Assembly: GCF_014653195.1 (NCBI RefSeq)
Contig: NZ_BNAH01000006.1
Location: 237,615-301,614, forward strand
DNA: 64,000 bases
Source of the DNA: Thalassotalea profundi
Lineage (GTDB): Bacteria; Pseudomonadota; Gammaproteobacteria; Enterobacterales; Alteromonadaceae
Direction of reading: 5' to 3'
Shown here: piece by piece, positions 18,167-28,600 of the stretch
Position numbering within the stretch: the first letter of the stretch is position 1
Layout of the letters: the number at the start of each line of letters is the position of its first letter
Made by a program: the position numbers and the translations under genes
Notes under the pieces: model-generated
Seen by the model: the letters and a program-made list of their open reading frames with translations, nothing else
Told to the model about the DNA's origin: nothing
The model's database searches: none

Positions 18167-18866
18167 GAGTTTGCTCTCCTGATAAGAAAAGATAACCCGC
18201 ACCACGTATCGTTTTTAATTTTTCATTGCTACTTTTCGTTTGTAATTTTCGGCGGATATTACTGACATGCATATCAATACTTCGATCGAAAGCACTTAAA
18301 CGACGATTAAGCACTTGCTCAGAAATTTCTTCTTTACTGACGATTTTTCCATGTTTATTCATTAATAATTCGAGTATTTGATATTCAGTGCCCGTTAGTT
18401 CAACAATTTTACCATGGCAATGAACTTCTCTTGTTGCATTATCAAGACTTACGTTATTTACTTCTAGTTTGTTACTAGCGACTTTATTATTTTTGACAAT
18501 GTCTATACGGCGTAAAATTGCATTAATTCTAGCGAGTAACTCTTTGTGTTGGAAAGGTTTTGCAAGGTAGTCATCAGCACCAAGCTCTAATCCTAATATT
18601 CGGTCGGCATCATCACCTTTGGCGGTGAGCATAAGAATAGGGGTTTTGTGTTTGCCACCTAAAGCTTTAAGCAACTCAAAACCATTGAGTCCTGGCATCA
18701 TAACATCGAGCAAAATAAGGGAATAACTATCATCATAAGCACGAGCTAAACCGCTAACGCCGTCGTAACAACATTCAACAGTAAAACCTTCGAATGACAA
18801 ATACTCGACTAACAGGTCGCTGAGTTCTTTATCATCATCAATTATTAATAGTTTATTTTGCTTCAT
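18159..18866 (-). CDS. cpxR: Response regulator transcription factor CpxR
   Basis: This is an OmpR/PhoB-type regulator of the envelope-stress response. The ATG in 18864-18866 is chosen because it begins the receiver domain exactly (MKQNKLLIIDDD). The upstream 38 codons of the open frame look untranslated. In the 235-residue product the phospho-acceptor is Asp54 in LILLDVMMPG, the switch residues are in LMLTAKG and the conserved Lys in DDYLAKPF. The winged-helix DNA-binding domain fills about 135-230 (ELTGTEYQILELL, RSIDMHVSNIRRKL, IRGAGYLF). It overlaps cpxA and is divergent from a cpxP/spy-like gene, with a CpxR-type box between them. Confidence 0.93.
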   Translation of the reverse strand: MKQNKLLIIDDDKELSDLLVEYLSFEGFTVECCYDGVSGLARAYDDSYSLILLDVMMPGLNGFELLKALGGKHKTPILMLTAKGDDADRILGLELGADDYLAKPFQHKELLARINAILRRIDIVKNNKVASNKLEVNNVSLDNATREVHCHGKIVELTGTEYQILELLMNKHGKIVSKEEISEQVLNRRLSAFDRSIDMHVSNIRRKLQTKSSNEKLKTIRGAGYLFLSGEQTHV

Positions 18867-18930
18867 TACTACACCAATTACACACAAGCTTAGCTTCTTA
18901 ATTGTTCTCATGATATACCAACAATAATAG

Positions 18931-18958
18931 GTAAAACCATTCTTTACAAAACCTTTAC
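18931..18958 (-). promoter_or_regulatory. Putative CpxR-binding box between cpxR and the cpxP-like gene
   Basis: On the minus strand 18958-18943 reads GTAAA, six bases, GTAAA, which fits the published CpxR recognition pattern of two direct GTAAA half-sites a few bases apart. A further GTAAA on the plus strand lies at 18931-18935. The box is 77 bases before cpxR and 67 bases before the cpxP-like start, a position that could serve both directions. Confidence 0.65.
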
Positions 18959-19025
18959 ATTGGTTTGCGTTTCTTTGCATTGCAATTGTTATTATTAACT
19001 CGAATCAATTAAAGAGGATATTTAA

Positions 19026-19508
19026 ATGAACAAGATTATCTCAACTATGGTTACTGTTGTTGTTTTAACACTTTCTGCATCAAGCATGAGTTTTAGCAAT
19101 GAAGCTAATGCCTATGAGAATGCAGAAGGAAAAAGTCACATGGCTAAACAAGAGCATCGTCAGTTTAAACGTATGGCTAAGCATCTTGAGTTAACAGATG
19201 AACAGAAACAACAATTTAAAGCGTTAAAAGAGCAAGCGAAATTAGATCGCACGGCTATGAAAGACAAAATGAAAAGTTATAAGGATCAGCTAAAAGTGTT
19301 AATGGAAGCTGCTACTTTCGATGAGCAAGCATTCACACAATTGCATAATACTTATCAAGATACTTTTACCGAAGCTGCGTTGTTAAGAGCTAAGCATAAG
19401 CATCAAATGATGCAAATTTTGACGCCTGAACAGCAAGAAAAGGCTAAAAAAATGAAAAATCGAATGAAAGGCAAACATAAAGGAAAAATGAAAAATAAGC
19501 GAGATTAA
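19026..19508 (+). CDS. Spy/CpxP family periplasmic protein
   Basis: This 160-residue small periplasmic helical protein has a signal peptide (cleavage near 23-30). The two LTxxQ motifs that define the Spy/CpxP family are LTDEQ (about 56-60) and LTPEQ (about 137-141). Between and after them the sequence is strongly charged and helical, ending in a Lys-rich tail (KNRMKGKHKGKMKNK). In E. coli CpxP inhibits CpxA and Spy is a chaperone. The divergent position next to cpxR and the shared CpxR-like box favour CpxP-type feedback, but sequence alone does not separate the two. Confidence 0.88.
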   Translation: MNKIISTMVTVVVLTLSASSMSFSNEANAYENAEGKSHMAKQEHRQFKRMAKHLELTDEQKQQFKALKEQAKLDRTAMKDKMKSYKDQLKVLMEAATFDEQAFTQLHNTYQDTFTEAALLRAKHKHQMMQILTPEQQEKAKKMKNRMKGKHKGKMKNKRD

Positions 19509-19578
19509 TTACAACCCGCTAAATTTGAAAACTTATAAGTAGGTACTTTGTTATTATTAACACTTAGCTTCATGGACA

Positions 19579-19608
19579 AAAAAGAGCAGATTTTTATCTG
19601 CTCTTTTT
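19579..19608. terminator. Bidirectional terminator between cpxP-like and blaR1-like genes
   Basis: A perfect 12-bp stem AAAAAGAGCAGA / TCTGCTCTTTTT with a six-base loop (19591-19596) has T runs on both strands. It lies between two convergent genes and can end both transcripts. Confidence 0.9.
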
Positions 19609-19609
19609 A

Positions 19610-21565
19610 TTAACTCTTAATCAGACTAAATGAAAATATTTTTGCCATTTGGCTATCGATGGGCTTTTCATTAACGGTCGCTGGCTGAAAACGCCATTTA
19701 TTCATTGCTGTACGAATGGCATTACGAAAATAACTCACTTTATTTTGGTCTTCAAATTCAATATCCGCTACATAGCCGTCTTTATCTATCACAAACTTCA
19801 CAAATACATCAACTTCTATCCCCTTACGCTTGGCAATTGATGGGTATCTAGGCTCTACAGATGTAATTAACTGAGCTGATGATTTTTGAATTGGTGCATT
19901 TCTATATTCAATATTTTTGTTTGTGTGTATATTTTCTTGCTTAGGCAGGGGTTGGTTGAAGGCCTGTGTATATGTGTTATTTAATTCAATCGCTTTATCA
20001 ATTGAAGGTAATGGCTCTTCAACTAATGAAGCTAACTGGTTGGCATAAGGGTTTTTAAATTTTGCTTCAGAGTTTGAAGAGTCTGAACGTTCAAATGCCA
20101 TTTCAGAAATTGATTTGGTTTGTTGAGTAGAACCATTAGTTGTGTTGGCTAATAAATTTATATCAGGAGTTTCTATTACTTTTGACAGGCTTTCTTGGTC
20201 TTTTTGTGAACTAACTAATTCAGCTTTTTGGCTTTCTCGCTTGGTGCTAACTTGAGCTAATGGTTGCTCATTAGGGACTGTTTGTTCTTTTAAATCAATA
20301 ATTTTTCTGGGGGTTTTTAATAATTCTTCGCTGGTAGTGCGACTAGTTTTTGCATCTTGTTGTGTTAAAAAAACATCTTTATTAGCTGAAGCCATGTCAG
20401 AGTTAGGTGTGTTTTGCTCTACAAGTTGCTGGGCTAATGTGGTTTGAGCGAGGGGTTGTTCTTTCTCGTTAACTTTGTGTTGTATAAACTCGCCAGCAGA
20501 TTGTACTAATGAGATGCGACCAGAGCCCCAATCGATCATGCTATTATCAACAAAGGGTTTTGCAAATACACTTAATATAGCAAATAGGATTACAATTGAA
20601 GCGAGTAACTTTCCAGAATCATTTTCTACAGTACATGTGTGGTCATTATCAATTAAACGTACAACACGTTGTTTTAAATCACCTCCAGAAGCAGCCATTG
20701 CCATTGCAGGAATTGAGCTTTGACGGTGTTTATGACATAAACTTGCTGTATCCGCTAATGTATGTGCGTACGCAATTGCATTACCGCAATGTTTGACTGC
20801 AATATCATCACTACAATATTCTCGCTCATAACGCATTTGCTTAGATATCCAGCGTACGCCCGGATGAAAGAACAATAATATTTCAACTAATGTCTGTAAA
20901 AAGTTTACGAGATAATCATGTCGTTTAACATGGGCTAATTCATGTAAAATTAACATCTCAAGTTGAGTAGAAGTGAGCCCTGTCATCATGCTAGCAGGTA
21001 GTAATATTACAGGCTTTAGCCAACCAATAGCCATTGGAACTTCGGTTTTTAAGGAAATTAAAAGCTGTGGCTTACGCCAGAGCTTGAATTGACTGATCAG
21101 TTGTTCAAATCTTAATTGTAGCGTGCTATTTACTGCAATAGTGTCGTTTGTCGGTAGTTGATTGACTTGACGGAGTGCAAATAACAGTTTTACTGAAGAA
21201 ATAATCACGGTGATTAGCCAGGCGAGTGACAAAAAAGGCAAGCTATCAACGGCGGTTTGATACCAATCTGAGTTTATTACTGAATTCGGTTGATTAGAAT
21301 CAAATAACTCAAGCGCCTCTAAACCTTGAGGCCCTATATTTAAGTAATCTGGTGTGTAAATAATGCTAAAGGTGATAATGGGCACTATTAAACATGTGAT
21401 TAAGGTAATAGTGGACCAAAAATATCTAAGTTGCGGATTTTTATATGAAGTACTAGAAAGTAAACACTTTAGTACAAGCGCAAGTAAGCACCCTTGCCAC
21501 AAGAAGTGCAAGAGCGTTAACGCAAGACTATACAGTATTGGGCTGTCTAATAAATTCTCAGGCAT
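19610..21565 (-). CDS. M56 family metallopeptidase (BlaR1-like) with a TonB-type C-terminal domain
   Basis: This 651-residue membrane protease-sensor has three or four predicted helices in the first 135 residues. The cytosolic zinc-protease domain carries HELAH (208-212, zinc site) and the downstream third-ligand region EREYCSDDIAVKHC. Another helix follows near 320-335. A long polar, low-complexity linker (about 370-560) leads to a TonB-like energy-transducer domain (about 565-651: PRYPSIAKRKGIEVDVFVKF, FRNAIRTAMNKWRFQPA). BlaR1 and MecR1 end in a penicillin-binding sensor domain; here that is replaced by the TonB-type domain. It is paired with blaI, 14 bases upstream. The likely job is signal-induced cleavage of BlaI, with an unknown inducer. 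Confidence 0.88.
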   Translation of the reverse strand: MPENLLDSPILYSLALTLLHFLWQGCLLALVLKCLLSSTSYKNPQLRYFWSTITLITCLIVPIITFSIIYTPDYLNIGPQGLEALELFDSNQPNSVINSDWYQTAVDSLPFLSLAWLITVIISSVKLLFALRQVNQLPTNDTIAVNSTLQLRFEQLISQFKLWRKPQLLISLKTEVPMAIGWLKPVILLPASMMTGLTSTQLEMLILHELAHVKRHDYLVNFLQTLVEILLFFHPGVRWISKQMRYEREYCSDDIAVKHCGNAIAYAHTLADTASLCHKHRQSSIPAMAMAASGGDLKQRVVRLIDNDHTCTVENDSGKLLASIVILFAILSVFAKPFVDNSMIDWGSGRISLVQSAGEFIQHKVNEKEQPLAQTTLAQQLVEQNTPNSDMASANKDVFLTQQDAKTSRTTSEELLKTPRKIIDLKEQTVPNEQPLAQVSTKRESQKAELVSSQKDQESLSKVIETPDINLLANTTNGSTQQTKSISEMAFERSDSSNSEAKFKNPYANQLASLVEEPLPSIDKAIELNNTYTQAFNQPLPKQENIHTNKNIEYRNAPIQKSSAQLITSVEPRYPSIAKRKGIEVDVFVKFVIDKDGYVADIEFEDQNKVSYFRNAIRTAMNKWRFQPATVNEKPIDSQMAKIFSFSLIKS

Positions 21566-21579
21566 AAATACAATTATTG

Positions 21580-21966
21580 TTAATTTTTTTGATCTAGTTT
21601 ATTTAATAATTGACGAATATCAGCAATTTCTTCTTTACTAGTTGATTCATCTAATGCGCGCATGACTAATCTTGACGTTGAACCACCAAAAGCTTTACTG
21701 GCTAAATCTTTTAATAATGATGATTGAGTATACCCTTCGCTATTAGCGGGAGAATATACATGGGCACGATTAGTTTCATCACGGGTGACCAATGTTTTCT
21801 CATGCATAATTTGTAAGATCTTTAATACAGTAGTGTAACCTGTTGTTTGAGTCGCACTAATTGCATCATGCACTTGTCTGACTGTTGCCGGACCTATTTT
21901 CCATAAGACATTAAGCAAAGAAAGTTCTGCTTCAGTCGGCTTGATACCTTCATTATCACGAGCCAT
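21580..21966 (-). CDS. BlaI/MecI/CopY family transcriptional repressor
   Basis: This 128-residue winged-helix repressor has the family block PTEAELSLLNVLWKIGPATV (10-29), the recognition-helix segment TTGYTTVLKILQIMHEKTLV (about 50-69) and a C-terminal dimerisation helix. Repressors of this family are cleaved after induction by their M56 partner, encoded here 14 bases downstream. It probably represses its own two-gene operon; no beta-lactamase gene is adjacent. The gap upstream (21967-22131) holds palindromes of the kind this family binds. Confidence 0.92.
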   Translation of the reverse strand: MARDNEGIKPTEAELSLLNVLWKIGPATVRQVHDAISATQTTGYTTVLKILQIMHEKTLVTRDETNRAHVYSPANSEGYTQSSLLKDLASKAFGGSTSRLVMRALDESTSKEEIADIRQLLNKLDQKN

Positions 21967-22100
21967 CGAAATCCCCTAATGTGCAATATAATTTAAAAAA
22001 TGTTGTCATTCGTCGTATTGGTAATATTGTTTAATTCAATAATAATTTTTATGTAATACGAACATAATCGTATACTGTGATGAATAAATGAGCAATACAT

Positions 22101-22120
22101 TATTACATAAAAATGTAATA
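22101..22120. promoter_or_regulatory. Mec-like palindrome upstream of blaI (putative operator)
   Basis: TATTACAT and ATGTAATA form a perfect 8-bp inverted repeat around AAAA. The TTACA/TGTAA core is like known BlaI/MecI operators. A second inverted repeat ATACGA / TCGTAT lies at 22056-22073. Both lie between the end of the glycerophosphodiesterase gene and blaI. No T run follows the larger palindrome, so it is not an obvious terminator. Confidence 0.45.
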
Positions 22121-22131
22121 TGCTTCACATT

Positions 22132-22887
22132 CTAATGACAAATCGTATTAACTTTATCTCTTGTTTGTTGTGGAAAGTTGGTAAATATAGCGTCCACTTT
22201 ATATAGCAAACACTTTTCAATATCGTCAATATTATCAACTGTATATACCCAACAAGATAACCCTCGCTGATGAATGTCGTTTACTAACTCTTGGTTTAGA
22301 CAATCAATATCTTGATTAACACCAGATAACTGCATTTTTTCACTAAACTGTGCGTAATTGAGCGGGCAATGAGCAATAAGCGCCGCAAATTGGACTTTGG
22401 GTAATACTAAGCTTCCACTTTGAATTAAATAGTGATTGAACGAAGAGATGTATAGTTGAGACCATTTAATTTTATTATGACTAACCGCATTTCTTAATAC
22501 ACGTTCGAGCTTTTTGATTACAAGGTCTATTATTGATTGTTCACTGGCGCTGATTTTTAGCTCAATGTTAAGCAATATATCTTCTGGAATTAACGCTATC
22601 GCTTGTTCTAACGTAATAATGGTTTGTTCTTGCCCAATGGTGGTTTGCAGTAGCTCATCTAAAGTAAAGTTATTAATAGTACCGAGTTTACTGGTTAGCC
22701 TCGATAAATCACGATCATGAAAAACAATAAACTCGCCGCTAGCTCTATGGTGTTGGATATCTATTTCAATACCATCAGCACCTTGCTCAATGGCTTTTTT
22801 AATGGCAAGTGTAGAGTTTTCGGGATACTCGCCACTGGCACCGCGATGGGCAATAATGAGCACTGTATTAATTCTCGTTTTTGCCAA
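22132..22887 (-). CDS. Glycerophosphodiester phosphodiesterase
   Basis: This enzyme hydrolyses glycerophosphodiesters to glycerol-3-phosphate and an alcohol. It is a 251-residue TIM-barrel of the GDPD family with [15 protein letters not shown] near the N-terminus (catalytic His), [10 protein letters not shown] with FHD (metal and catalytic residues) and NIELK. No signal peptide is seen, so it is of the cytosolic UgpQ type. The longest frame starts at a TTG (22885-22887) that overlaps psd by 20 bases. A GTG nine codons in (22861-22863) is a reasonable alternative, and neither has a strong ribosome site. It is probably co-transcribed with psd. Confidence 0.88.
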   Translation of the reverse strand: MAKTRINTVLIIAHRGASGEYPENSTLAIKKAIEQGADGIEIDIQHHRASGEFIVFHDRDLSRLTSKLGTINNFTLDELLQTTIGQEQTIITLEQAIALIPEDILLNIELKISASEQSIIDLVIKKLERVLRNAVSHNKIKWSQLYISSFNHYLIQSGSLVLPKVQFAALIAHCPLNYAQFSEKMQLSGVNQDIDCLNQELVNDIHQRGLSCWVYTVDNIDDIEKCLLYKVDAIFTNFPQQTRDKVNTICH

Positions 22888-23746
22888 TTAAATCGGCATA
22901 ATGCTCACCAAGTCGTGTAACTGTACCGGTGCCTGCATCTTGGTTAAATTTGATCATTTGAGGGGCAAAAGTAGTGATAACGGTTGAACCTAATTTAAAT
23001 CTACCCATTTCATCACCTTTATTAAAGGTAATTGCACCCGTTCCAGATGCAGGATATTGCCAACGGAAAACGTCTTTTCCTGCAGGCGGGGTAATAGTGC
23101 CTGCCCAAGTAGTTTCAATACTGGCTACAATAGTTGCACCAACTAATGTCATCGACATAGGTCCGTATTCCGTATCAAAAATAGTGACTACACGCTCATT
23201 ACGTGCAAATAAATTTGGTACATTATTCGCTGTTAATGGGTTGACTGAAAATAAATCGCCGGGCACGTAAATCATTTCTCTTAAAGTAGCGGCCATGGGC
23301 ATATGAATGCGATGGTAGTCTTTAGGAGCAAGATAAATACAAGAAAATGCCCCATTTTGAAAAGGCTGGGCTGTTTCTTTATCACCGCCAAGTAATGTAA
23401 TAAGGCTATAGTCGAAACCTTTTGCTTGGATAAGCTGTCCGTCTCTTATTTCTCCTTGCTGACTTATAGCGCCGTCAACAGGGTAGCAAATAGTGTTGGC
23501 ATCTTGCAGTATTGGGCGTGCACCCTCTTCAAGTTCTCGGGTAAAAAAGTCGTTAAAGGTTTTAAAGTCGCTGGCATTTTTATATTTAGCTTCTTGCATA
23601 TTGATGCCATAAGATTTGATAAATGCACTAATTGCTTTCGTGGTTAGCCAACCCGCTTCTGCTACTGCAAATTTTCCTACCAATCGGGAGAGTGCATGCT
23701 TGGGCATTATGTATTGTAGGGTTATTTTTAATTTATTTAGTGACAC
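22868..23746 (-). CDS. psd: Phosphatidylserine decarboxylase proenzyme
   Basis: This membrane-associated enzyme converts phosphatidylserine to phosphatidylethanolamine, the main membrane lipid. The 292-residue proenzyme has the self-cleavage motif LGST at 252-255, where Ser254 becomes the pyruvoyl group. The self-cleavage triad residues are visible in CYPVDGAIS (Asp91 region), YHRIHMP (His147 region) and the later conserved region. Length and motif place it in the bacterial type I group. It follows rsgA by 43 bases in the order rsgA-psd found in E. coli. Confidence 0.96.
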   Translation of the reverse strand: MSLNKLKITLQYIMPKHALSRLVGKFAVAEAGWLTTKAISAFIKSYGINMQEAKYKNASDFKTFNDFFTRELEEGARPILQDANTICYPVDGAISQQGEIRDGQLIQAKGFDYSLITLLGGDKETAQPFQNGAFSCIYLAPKDYHRIHMPMAATLREMIYVPGDLFSVNPLTANNVPNLFARNERVVTIFDTEYGPMSMTLVGATIVASIETTWAGTITPPAGKDVFRWQYPASGTGAITFNKGDEMGRFKLGSTVITTFAPQMIKFNQDAGTGTVTRLGEHYADLIGKNEN

Positions 23747-23789
23747 TGGGTATTCCTTGCGGTTTTATTTTCATTTTGTATTGTTATTT

Positions 23790-24824
23790 TTAATTAAATC
23801 TTGATGTTAGTGTATTGTCATTCAAGCTGGCTAAAATTCGTTGGAAGCTCGCTAAACGTTCGGGATGAATTTGTTTATTTTCTACGGCCTTAATTAAGGC
23901 GCAGCCTGGATCTTTTTGATGTTTGCAATCTCTAAATTTACAAGTACCGAGAAAGTCAGCAAAGTCAGTAAAACCATTACATACTTGCTCTGGTGTTAAA
24001 TGCCACAAACCAAATTCTCTAATGCCAGGGGAGTCAATCAAATCACCGCCTTCCGTGAAGTGATATAAACGTGCAACAGTGGTTGTATGCTGACCTAATC
24101 CTGAGTTTTCAGATACATCTTTAGTTAAAATTCCAAGCTCTGGCATCAAGCTGTTAGTAAGCGTTGACTTGCCTACCCCTGACTGCCCAACAAAGATACT
24201 TGTTTGTTGGTTTAACTGTTGTTTTAATTGACTTAAACCGTCAGTTGTTTCACTACTAACATAAAGTACTTGATAACCAATATCTCGATAAATTGCTAAT
24301 TGTGATTCAATGGTTTTTGTTAATTCTGGTGTGAGTAAATCAATTTTATTGAGTACAATAATTGGCTTAATGCCGGTTTCTTCGGCCGCAACTATGTAGC
24401 GATCAATTATGTCACTATTAAAAGCTGGTAAAACGCTTGAAACGATAATTATTTGGCTAATGTTAGCAGCGATAGGCTTTACGCCATCATAAACATCAGG
24501 GCGTGCTAATACTGAATCACGTTCATGTACGGCTTCAATAATGCCAGAAATACTATGTTCGTGGGTTTTACTTTCTCGCCATAATACTTTGTCACCACAA
24601 ACGAGTGATTTTATACTGCGCCTTAGATTACAACGCACACATTCGCCATGGGTGTTTTCAACATCGGCATGTTGACCGAAACGACTAATAACGGTGCCCA
24701 TTTGCACGTCACCTAGTTCGTCATCTTGCCATTTTATATCGTCCGCATTACTTTGAAGCTTCTTCGTTTGATTTGCTTTAATGCGCCTGACTTGGCCTTT
24801 TGTTAATTTTTTAGCTTTTGCCAC
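23790..24824 (-). CDS. rsgA: Ribosome small-subunit-dependent GTPase A
   Basis: This circularly permuted GTPase helps late maturation of the 30S subunit. The 344-residue protein has a Lys/Arg-rich start, an OB-fold domain (about 40-110), G4 NKID (159-162) preceding G1 GQSGVGKST (213-221), and G3 DSPG (about 262-265). A C-terminal zinc finger built on [14 protein letters not shown] follows. The G4-G1-G3 order is the hallmark of the YjeQ/RsgA group. It is divergent from orn and followed by psd, the conserved gammaproteobacterial arrangement. Confidence 0.97.
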   Translation of the reverse strand: MAKAKKLTKGQVRRIKANQTKKLQSNADDIKWQDDELGDVQMGTVISRFGQHADVENTHGECVRCNLRRSIKSLVCGDKVLWRESKTHEHSISGIIEAVHERDSVLARPDVYDGVKPIAANISQIIIVSSVLPAFNSDIIDRYIVAAEETGIKPIIVLNKIDLLTPELTKTIESQLAIYRDIGYQVLYVSSETTDGLSQLKQQLNQQTSIFVGQSGVGKSTLTNSLMPELGILTKDVSENSGLGQHTTTVARLYHFTEGGDLIDSPGIREFGLWHLTPEQVCNGFTDFADFLGTCKFRDCKHQKDPGCALIKAVENKQIHPERLASFQRILASLNDNTLTSRFN

Positions 24825-25007
24825 AAGTTATTTTCATAATAGTTAAATAGTGTCGTTGAGTTATCTCGACAAAATATTTCAAACAATGTTAATTGTCACG
24901 TATTATACTGGTAAATTGATGTTTCATCTAATACTTGTCTTTATATCTGATTTTTATTGTTAATTAATGTCATAAAAAGCACAAAGTATTAAAACAGAGG
25001 GAAGCTT

Positions 25008-25553
25008 ATGTCTTGCAGTGAAACAAATCTAATTTGGTTAGATTTGGAGATGACGGGGTTAGAGCCTGAACATGATGTAATTTTAGAAATTGCTAGTATT
25101 GTGACAGATAGTCAATTAAATATTTTAGCGGAAGGTCCTGTATTTGCTATTCATCAGGCTGATGAGGTTTTAGATAATATGAGCCAATGGTGCATTGATG
25201 TGCATGGCAAATCAGGGTTAACACAGCGTTGTCGTGACAGTAAAGTCGATTTGGCTACTGCAAGTGCGGAAACTATCGCGTTTGTCGAGCAATATGTACC
25301 CAAGGGTTGTTCTCCAATGTGTGGCAACAGCATAGGACAAGATCGTCGTTTTATTAATAAATACATGCGTGAATTTGAAGATTATTTTCATTATAGAAAC
25401 CTAGATGTAAGTACGGTTAAAGAGCTTGCTCGTCGTTGGAAGCCTGAAGTATTAGACCAAGTTGAAAAGAAGGGCGTGCATTTAGCATTAGATGATATTC
25501 GAGAATCTATTGCTGAATTAAAAGTCTATCAAGAACACTTTTTTAAACTCTAA
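25008..25553 (+). CDS. orn: Oligoribonuclease
   Basis: This 3'-5' exoribonuclease degrades di- to pentanucleotides, including pGpG from c-di-GMP turnover. The 181-residue DEDDh enzyme shows the Exo I motif WLDLEMTGL (about 10-18), Exo [13 protein letters not shown] (about 108-118) and Exo [13 protein letters not shown] (about 158-167), with the catalytic Asp, Glu and His in place. It is divergent from rsgA. The start ATG at 25008 is preceded by GAGGGAAG, a good ribosome site. Confidence 0.97.
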   Translation: MSCSETNLIWLDLEMTGLEPEHDVILEIASIVTDSQLNILAEGPVFAIHQADEVLDNMSQWCIDVHGKSGLTQRCRDSKVDLATASAETIAFVEQYVPKGCSPMCGNSIGQDRRFINKYMREFEDYFHYRNLDVSTVKELARRWKPEVLDQVEKKGVHLALDDIRESIAELKVYQEHFFKL

Positions 25554-25585
25554 GTCTTTTATCTTAAAAATTAATTCGCCTTATA

Positions 25586-25613
25586 AAAATGCCGACATAA
25601 TTGTCGGCATTTT
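25586..25613. terminator. Terminator between orn and the RND permease gene
   Basis: A perfect 12-bp stem AAAATGCCGACA / TGTCGGCATTTT with loop TAAT lies between convergent genes, with T-rich flanks on both strands. Confidence 0.88.
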
Positions 25614-25614
25614 A

Positions 25615-28600
25615 TTAATTTGTTAGTGGTGTGTTTGTCGAAAACTTATTGCTTTTGTTTCGCTGCTTCTCTTTTCCCATTTGTAATAAACTAGGCAAGA
25701 AAATTAAAGTAAATATTGTACTGACGCCCATACCACCGACGATAACTGCGGCAATACCTCGGTATAGCTCAGCTCCAGCTCCCGGTATTAATAGTAATGG
25801 GAGCATGCCGCAAAGCGATGTTAATGTACTCATTAATATTGGACGTAAACGTAAGCGAACCGCTTGTTTAACCGCATCGTGTCGCGTTAAACCTTCACTT
25901 TCACCTAATCGAGTTTGATACACCAATAAGATAGCATTATTGACAACCAATCCTAGTAAAATGATAAATCCGATCATGGTTAATAAGTCTAATGGCTGAA
26001 AAATGATCATATTAGTTAGTTGTAATACGGCTATTCCACCAACCGTTGCTAATGGAATGGTTAATAACACCAGTAAACTATCTTTAAATGAGCGAAAGAG
26101 TGCCGACATTAATAAATATAAAATGATTAATGCGAGTATGAAGCTTTGACTCATATTGGATAAGGCTTCATTAAGTGCCTCTGCGGTACCTCGATACGCG
26201 ATAGATCCACCTTCAGGTAATTGGGCTAAAATGGTTGGGCCAGCTTTTTCTTTTATTAAAGTTATAGCTTCTTCTAAACTAATATCGTCAGGGGGCGTTA
26301 CTTGTAAGGTAATCGTACGTTTTCTATCTACCCTTCGAATAGAGCTAGGGCCAGCCGTTCTTATAACTTCTACTAATTCGCCTACTGGTTGAATGCCTGC
26401 TTGCGGCGTAAATAAGGGGATAGCTTCAAGCTCTTCAGGAGAATCCCAATCGGTTGTTCGAAGAAAAACATTCAGGCGTTTTTGTCCATTAAAAAAATCT
26501 CCTACATAAAGCCCTGTACCTAAAGCGCTTGAAATAGAGGCCATTTGCTGTCGAGTCCACCCTGCTTCAGCAATTCTGCGTTCATCAGGGTGAAGTTGTA
26601 ATTCAGGTTCGGCTAATGTTAACCCTGGTGTCGGCTGTATTTGTGCACCAGGTAATACCTGGCTAATTGTACCAAAGCCTATTTGTGCTGCTTTTAGTAA
26701 CTGTTCAACATCAGTACCTTGAATATCAATATCAATTCGGCGTCCACCGCTTAAATTTCTGAAAAGCTGCTCTTGAGAAGCAAATGCAATAGTATCTGGA
26801 AATCCTCGTAATATTTCATAGTTAATAAGGTTTACTATGTCTTGGATATCATCTGCGTCTTTACCTCGTCCTCCCATAAAACCAAAGTTACCAAAAAAAC
26901 CCATCCAAGTATGGTCGATAGCAGGAGACTTCTCGCCTTTCAAATATGGCATAAGGCGCTCGTTAATTACATCACTCATTTCAACACGTGATGCTAAATA
27001 ACTTTGCCCTGGTGGGGGTAAAATAAAGACGTTAAAAGAGTTTTGATTGCCTTTAGGTAAGTAGTCAACTTTAGGAAACATTAGATATGAACCTAAGAAA
27101 GAAAAAAGCATTAACCCTATTACCCATAACGCACGTTTTTTTGGCGTGGATGTTATTTTCATAATACCTTGGGTAATGTTATGCCACCAATGCTGATGAG
27201 GATCGTCTTCTGATACTTCCTTTAATAAACGTCGAGCAGCGGTGGGTAAAACCGTTATAGCAATTAAAAGCGACGCCACTATTGCCACGGCAATCGTAAT
27301 CGCTAAATCAGCAAATAGCTGTCCCGAAACATCTTCTAAAAATGCGATAGGCAAGAAAATAGCCACGGTTGTGATGGTGGATGATAAAAGCGCTCCCCAT
27401 ACTTGAGAGGTGCCAAGTAAAGACGCGTTTTCAGGGAGTTCACCTTTTTCTCTTAACCGAACAATATTTTCTAATACAACAATGGCGGCATCTAATACCA
27501 TGCCTACGGCAAATGCAAGACCTGCCATAGAAATAATATTTAAAGTACGCCCTGCGCTGTACATCACTATTAAGGTGATTATTAATGAAATGGGAATAGA
27601 AAGTGCGACGATAAGAGTGGCTCGAAATTTACGTAAGAACCACCACAAAACGGCAATAGCAAGAAAAATACCTAATAATAAGTTGTTTTGAACTAATGCC
27701 ATCGAACGACCAATGTAGATGGTTTCATCATACATTTGAATCATTTCTAAGCCTGAGCGTTTTAAAGGGCCTTCATTTAGCTCTTTCATTGCAGCTTTTA
27801 AGCCATCCATGACTTCAATAACATTTACGCCTTGCTCAACTTGAGCATTCATTGCTATTGCAGGCTCACCATCTAACGTTAAAATACCTGTGCGGTCAGC
27901 ATAGGTGAGTTCTACTTTCGCTATGTCTTTTAATAATATAGGTTGACCATCTCGCCAATCAACGACCATATCTTGAAGTTGTTCAACACCATATTTTCCT
28001 GTAAATCGAATGGTGTATTTTCGACGACCTATTTCATTAAATCCGCCAGAAACATCAGTGTTATTACTTAAAGTGCTTGCGAGTTGTGGTACATTTAAAC
28101 CTAAATTTGCCGTTTTATAGGGGTCAAAGGTTATCCGTAATTCAGAGGGTAAACCACCAAAAGCATTGGTTTGAGAAATACCTGATACACGTTCAATACG
28201 CGTTTGAACGACTTCCTCGACATAGTCTTGATAACCTGCAATATCATTACTATTGCCTTGAGTAGGTTTTATGGCAAACCAAGCTATAGCGGTAAACGTG
28301 CTTGCCCCGCCAACAGCAATGGTAGGTTCAGTTGCATCAGGTGGATAACTGGGGACTTGGTTAAGCGCATTCATGACATCGATCAAGGCTCGTTCTAAAT
28401 TTATCCCTGTTCGATACCGCAGAGTAATACTGCCACTACCTTGGCTTGAGTTTGATTCTAAAAGCTCTAGACCTTGCAAACCTTTTAACACATCTTCTTG
28501 GCGTTCAATAATTTCAGCTTCGATTTCTTCTGGTGCTGAACCACGCCAAGCGGTTGAAATTACTATTTGTGGTTGACTGATTTCAGGTGTCAATTGAACG

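Noticed and set aside
22868..22899. ATG at 22897-22899 as start of the glycerophosphodiesterase
   Set aside because: It is in frame but followed by TAA after two codons, so the gene must start at TTG 22887 or GTG 22863.
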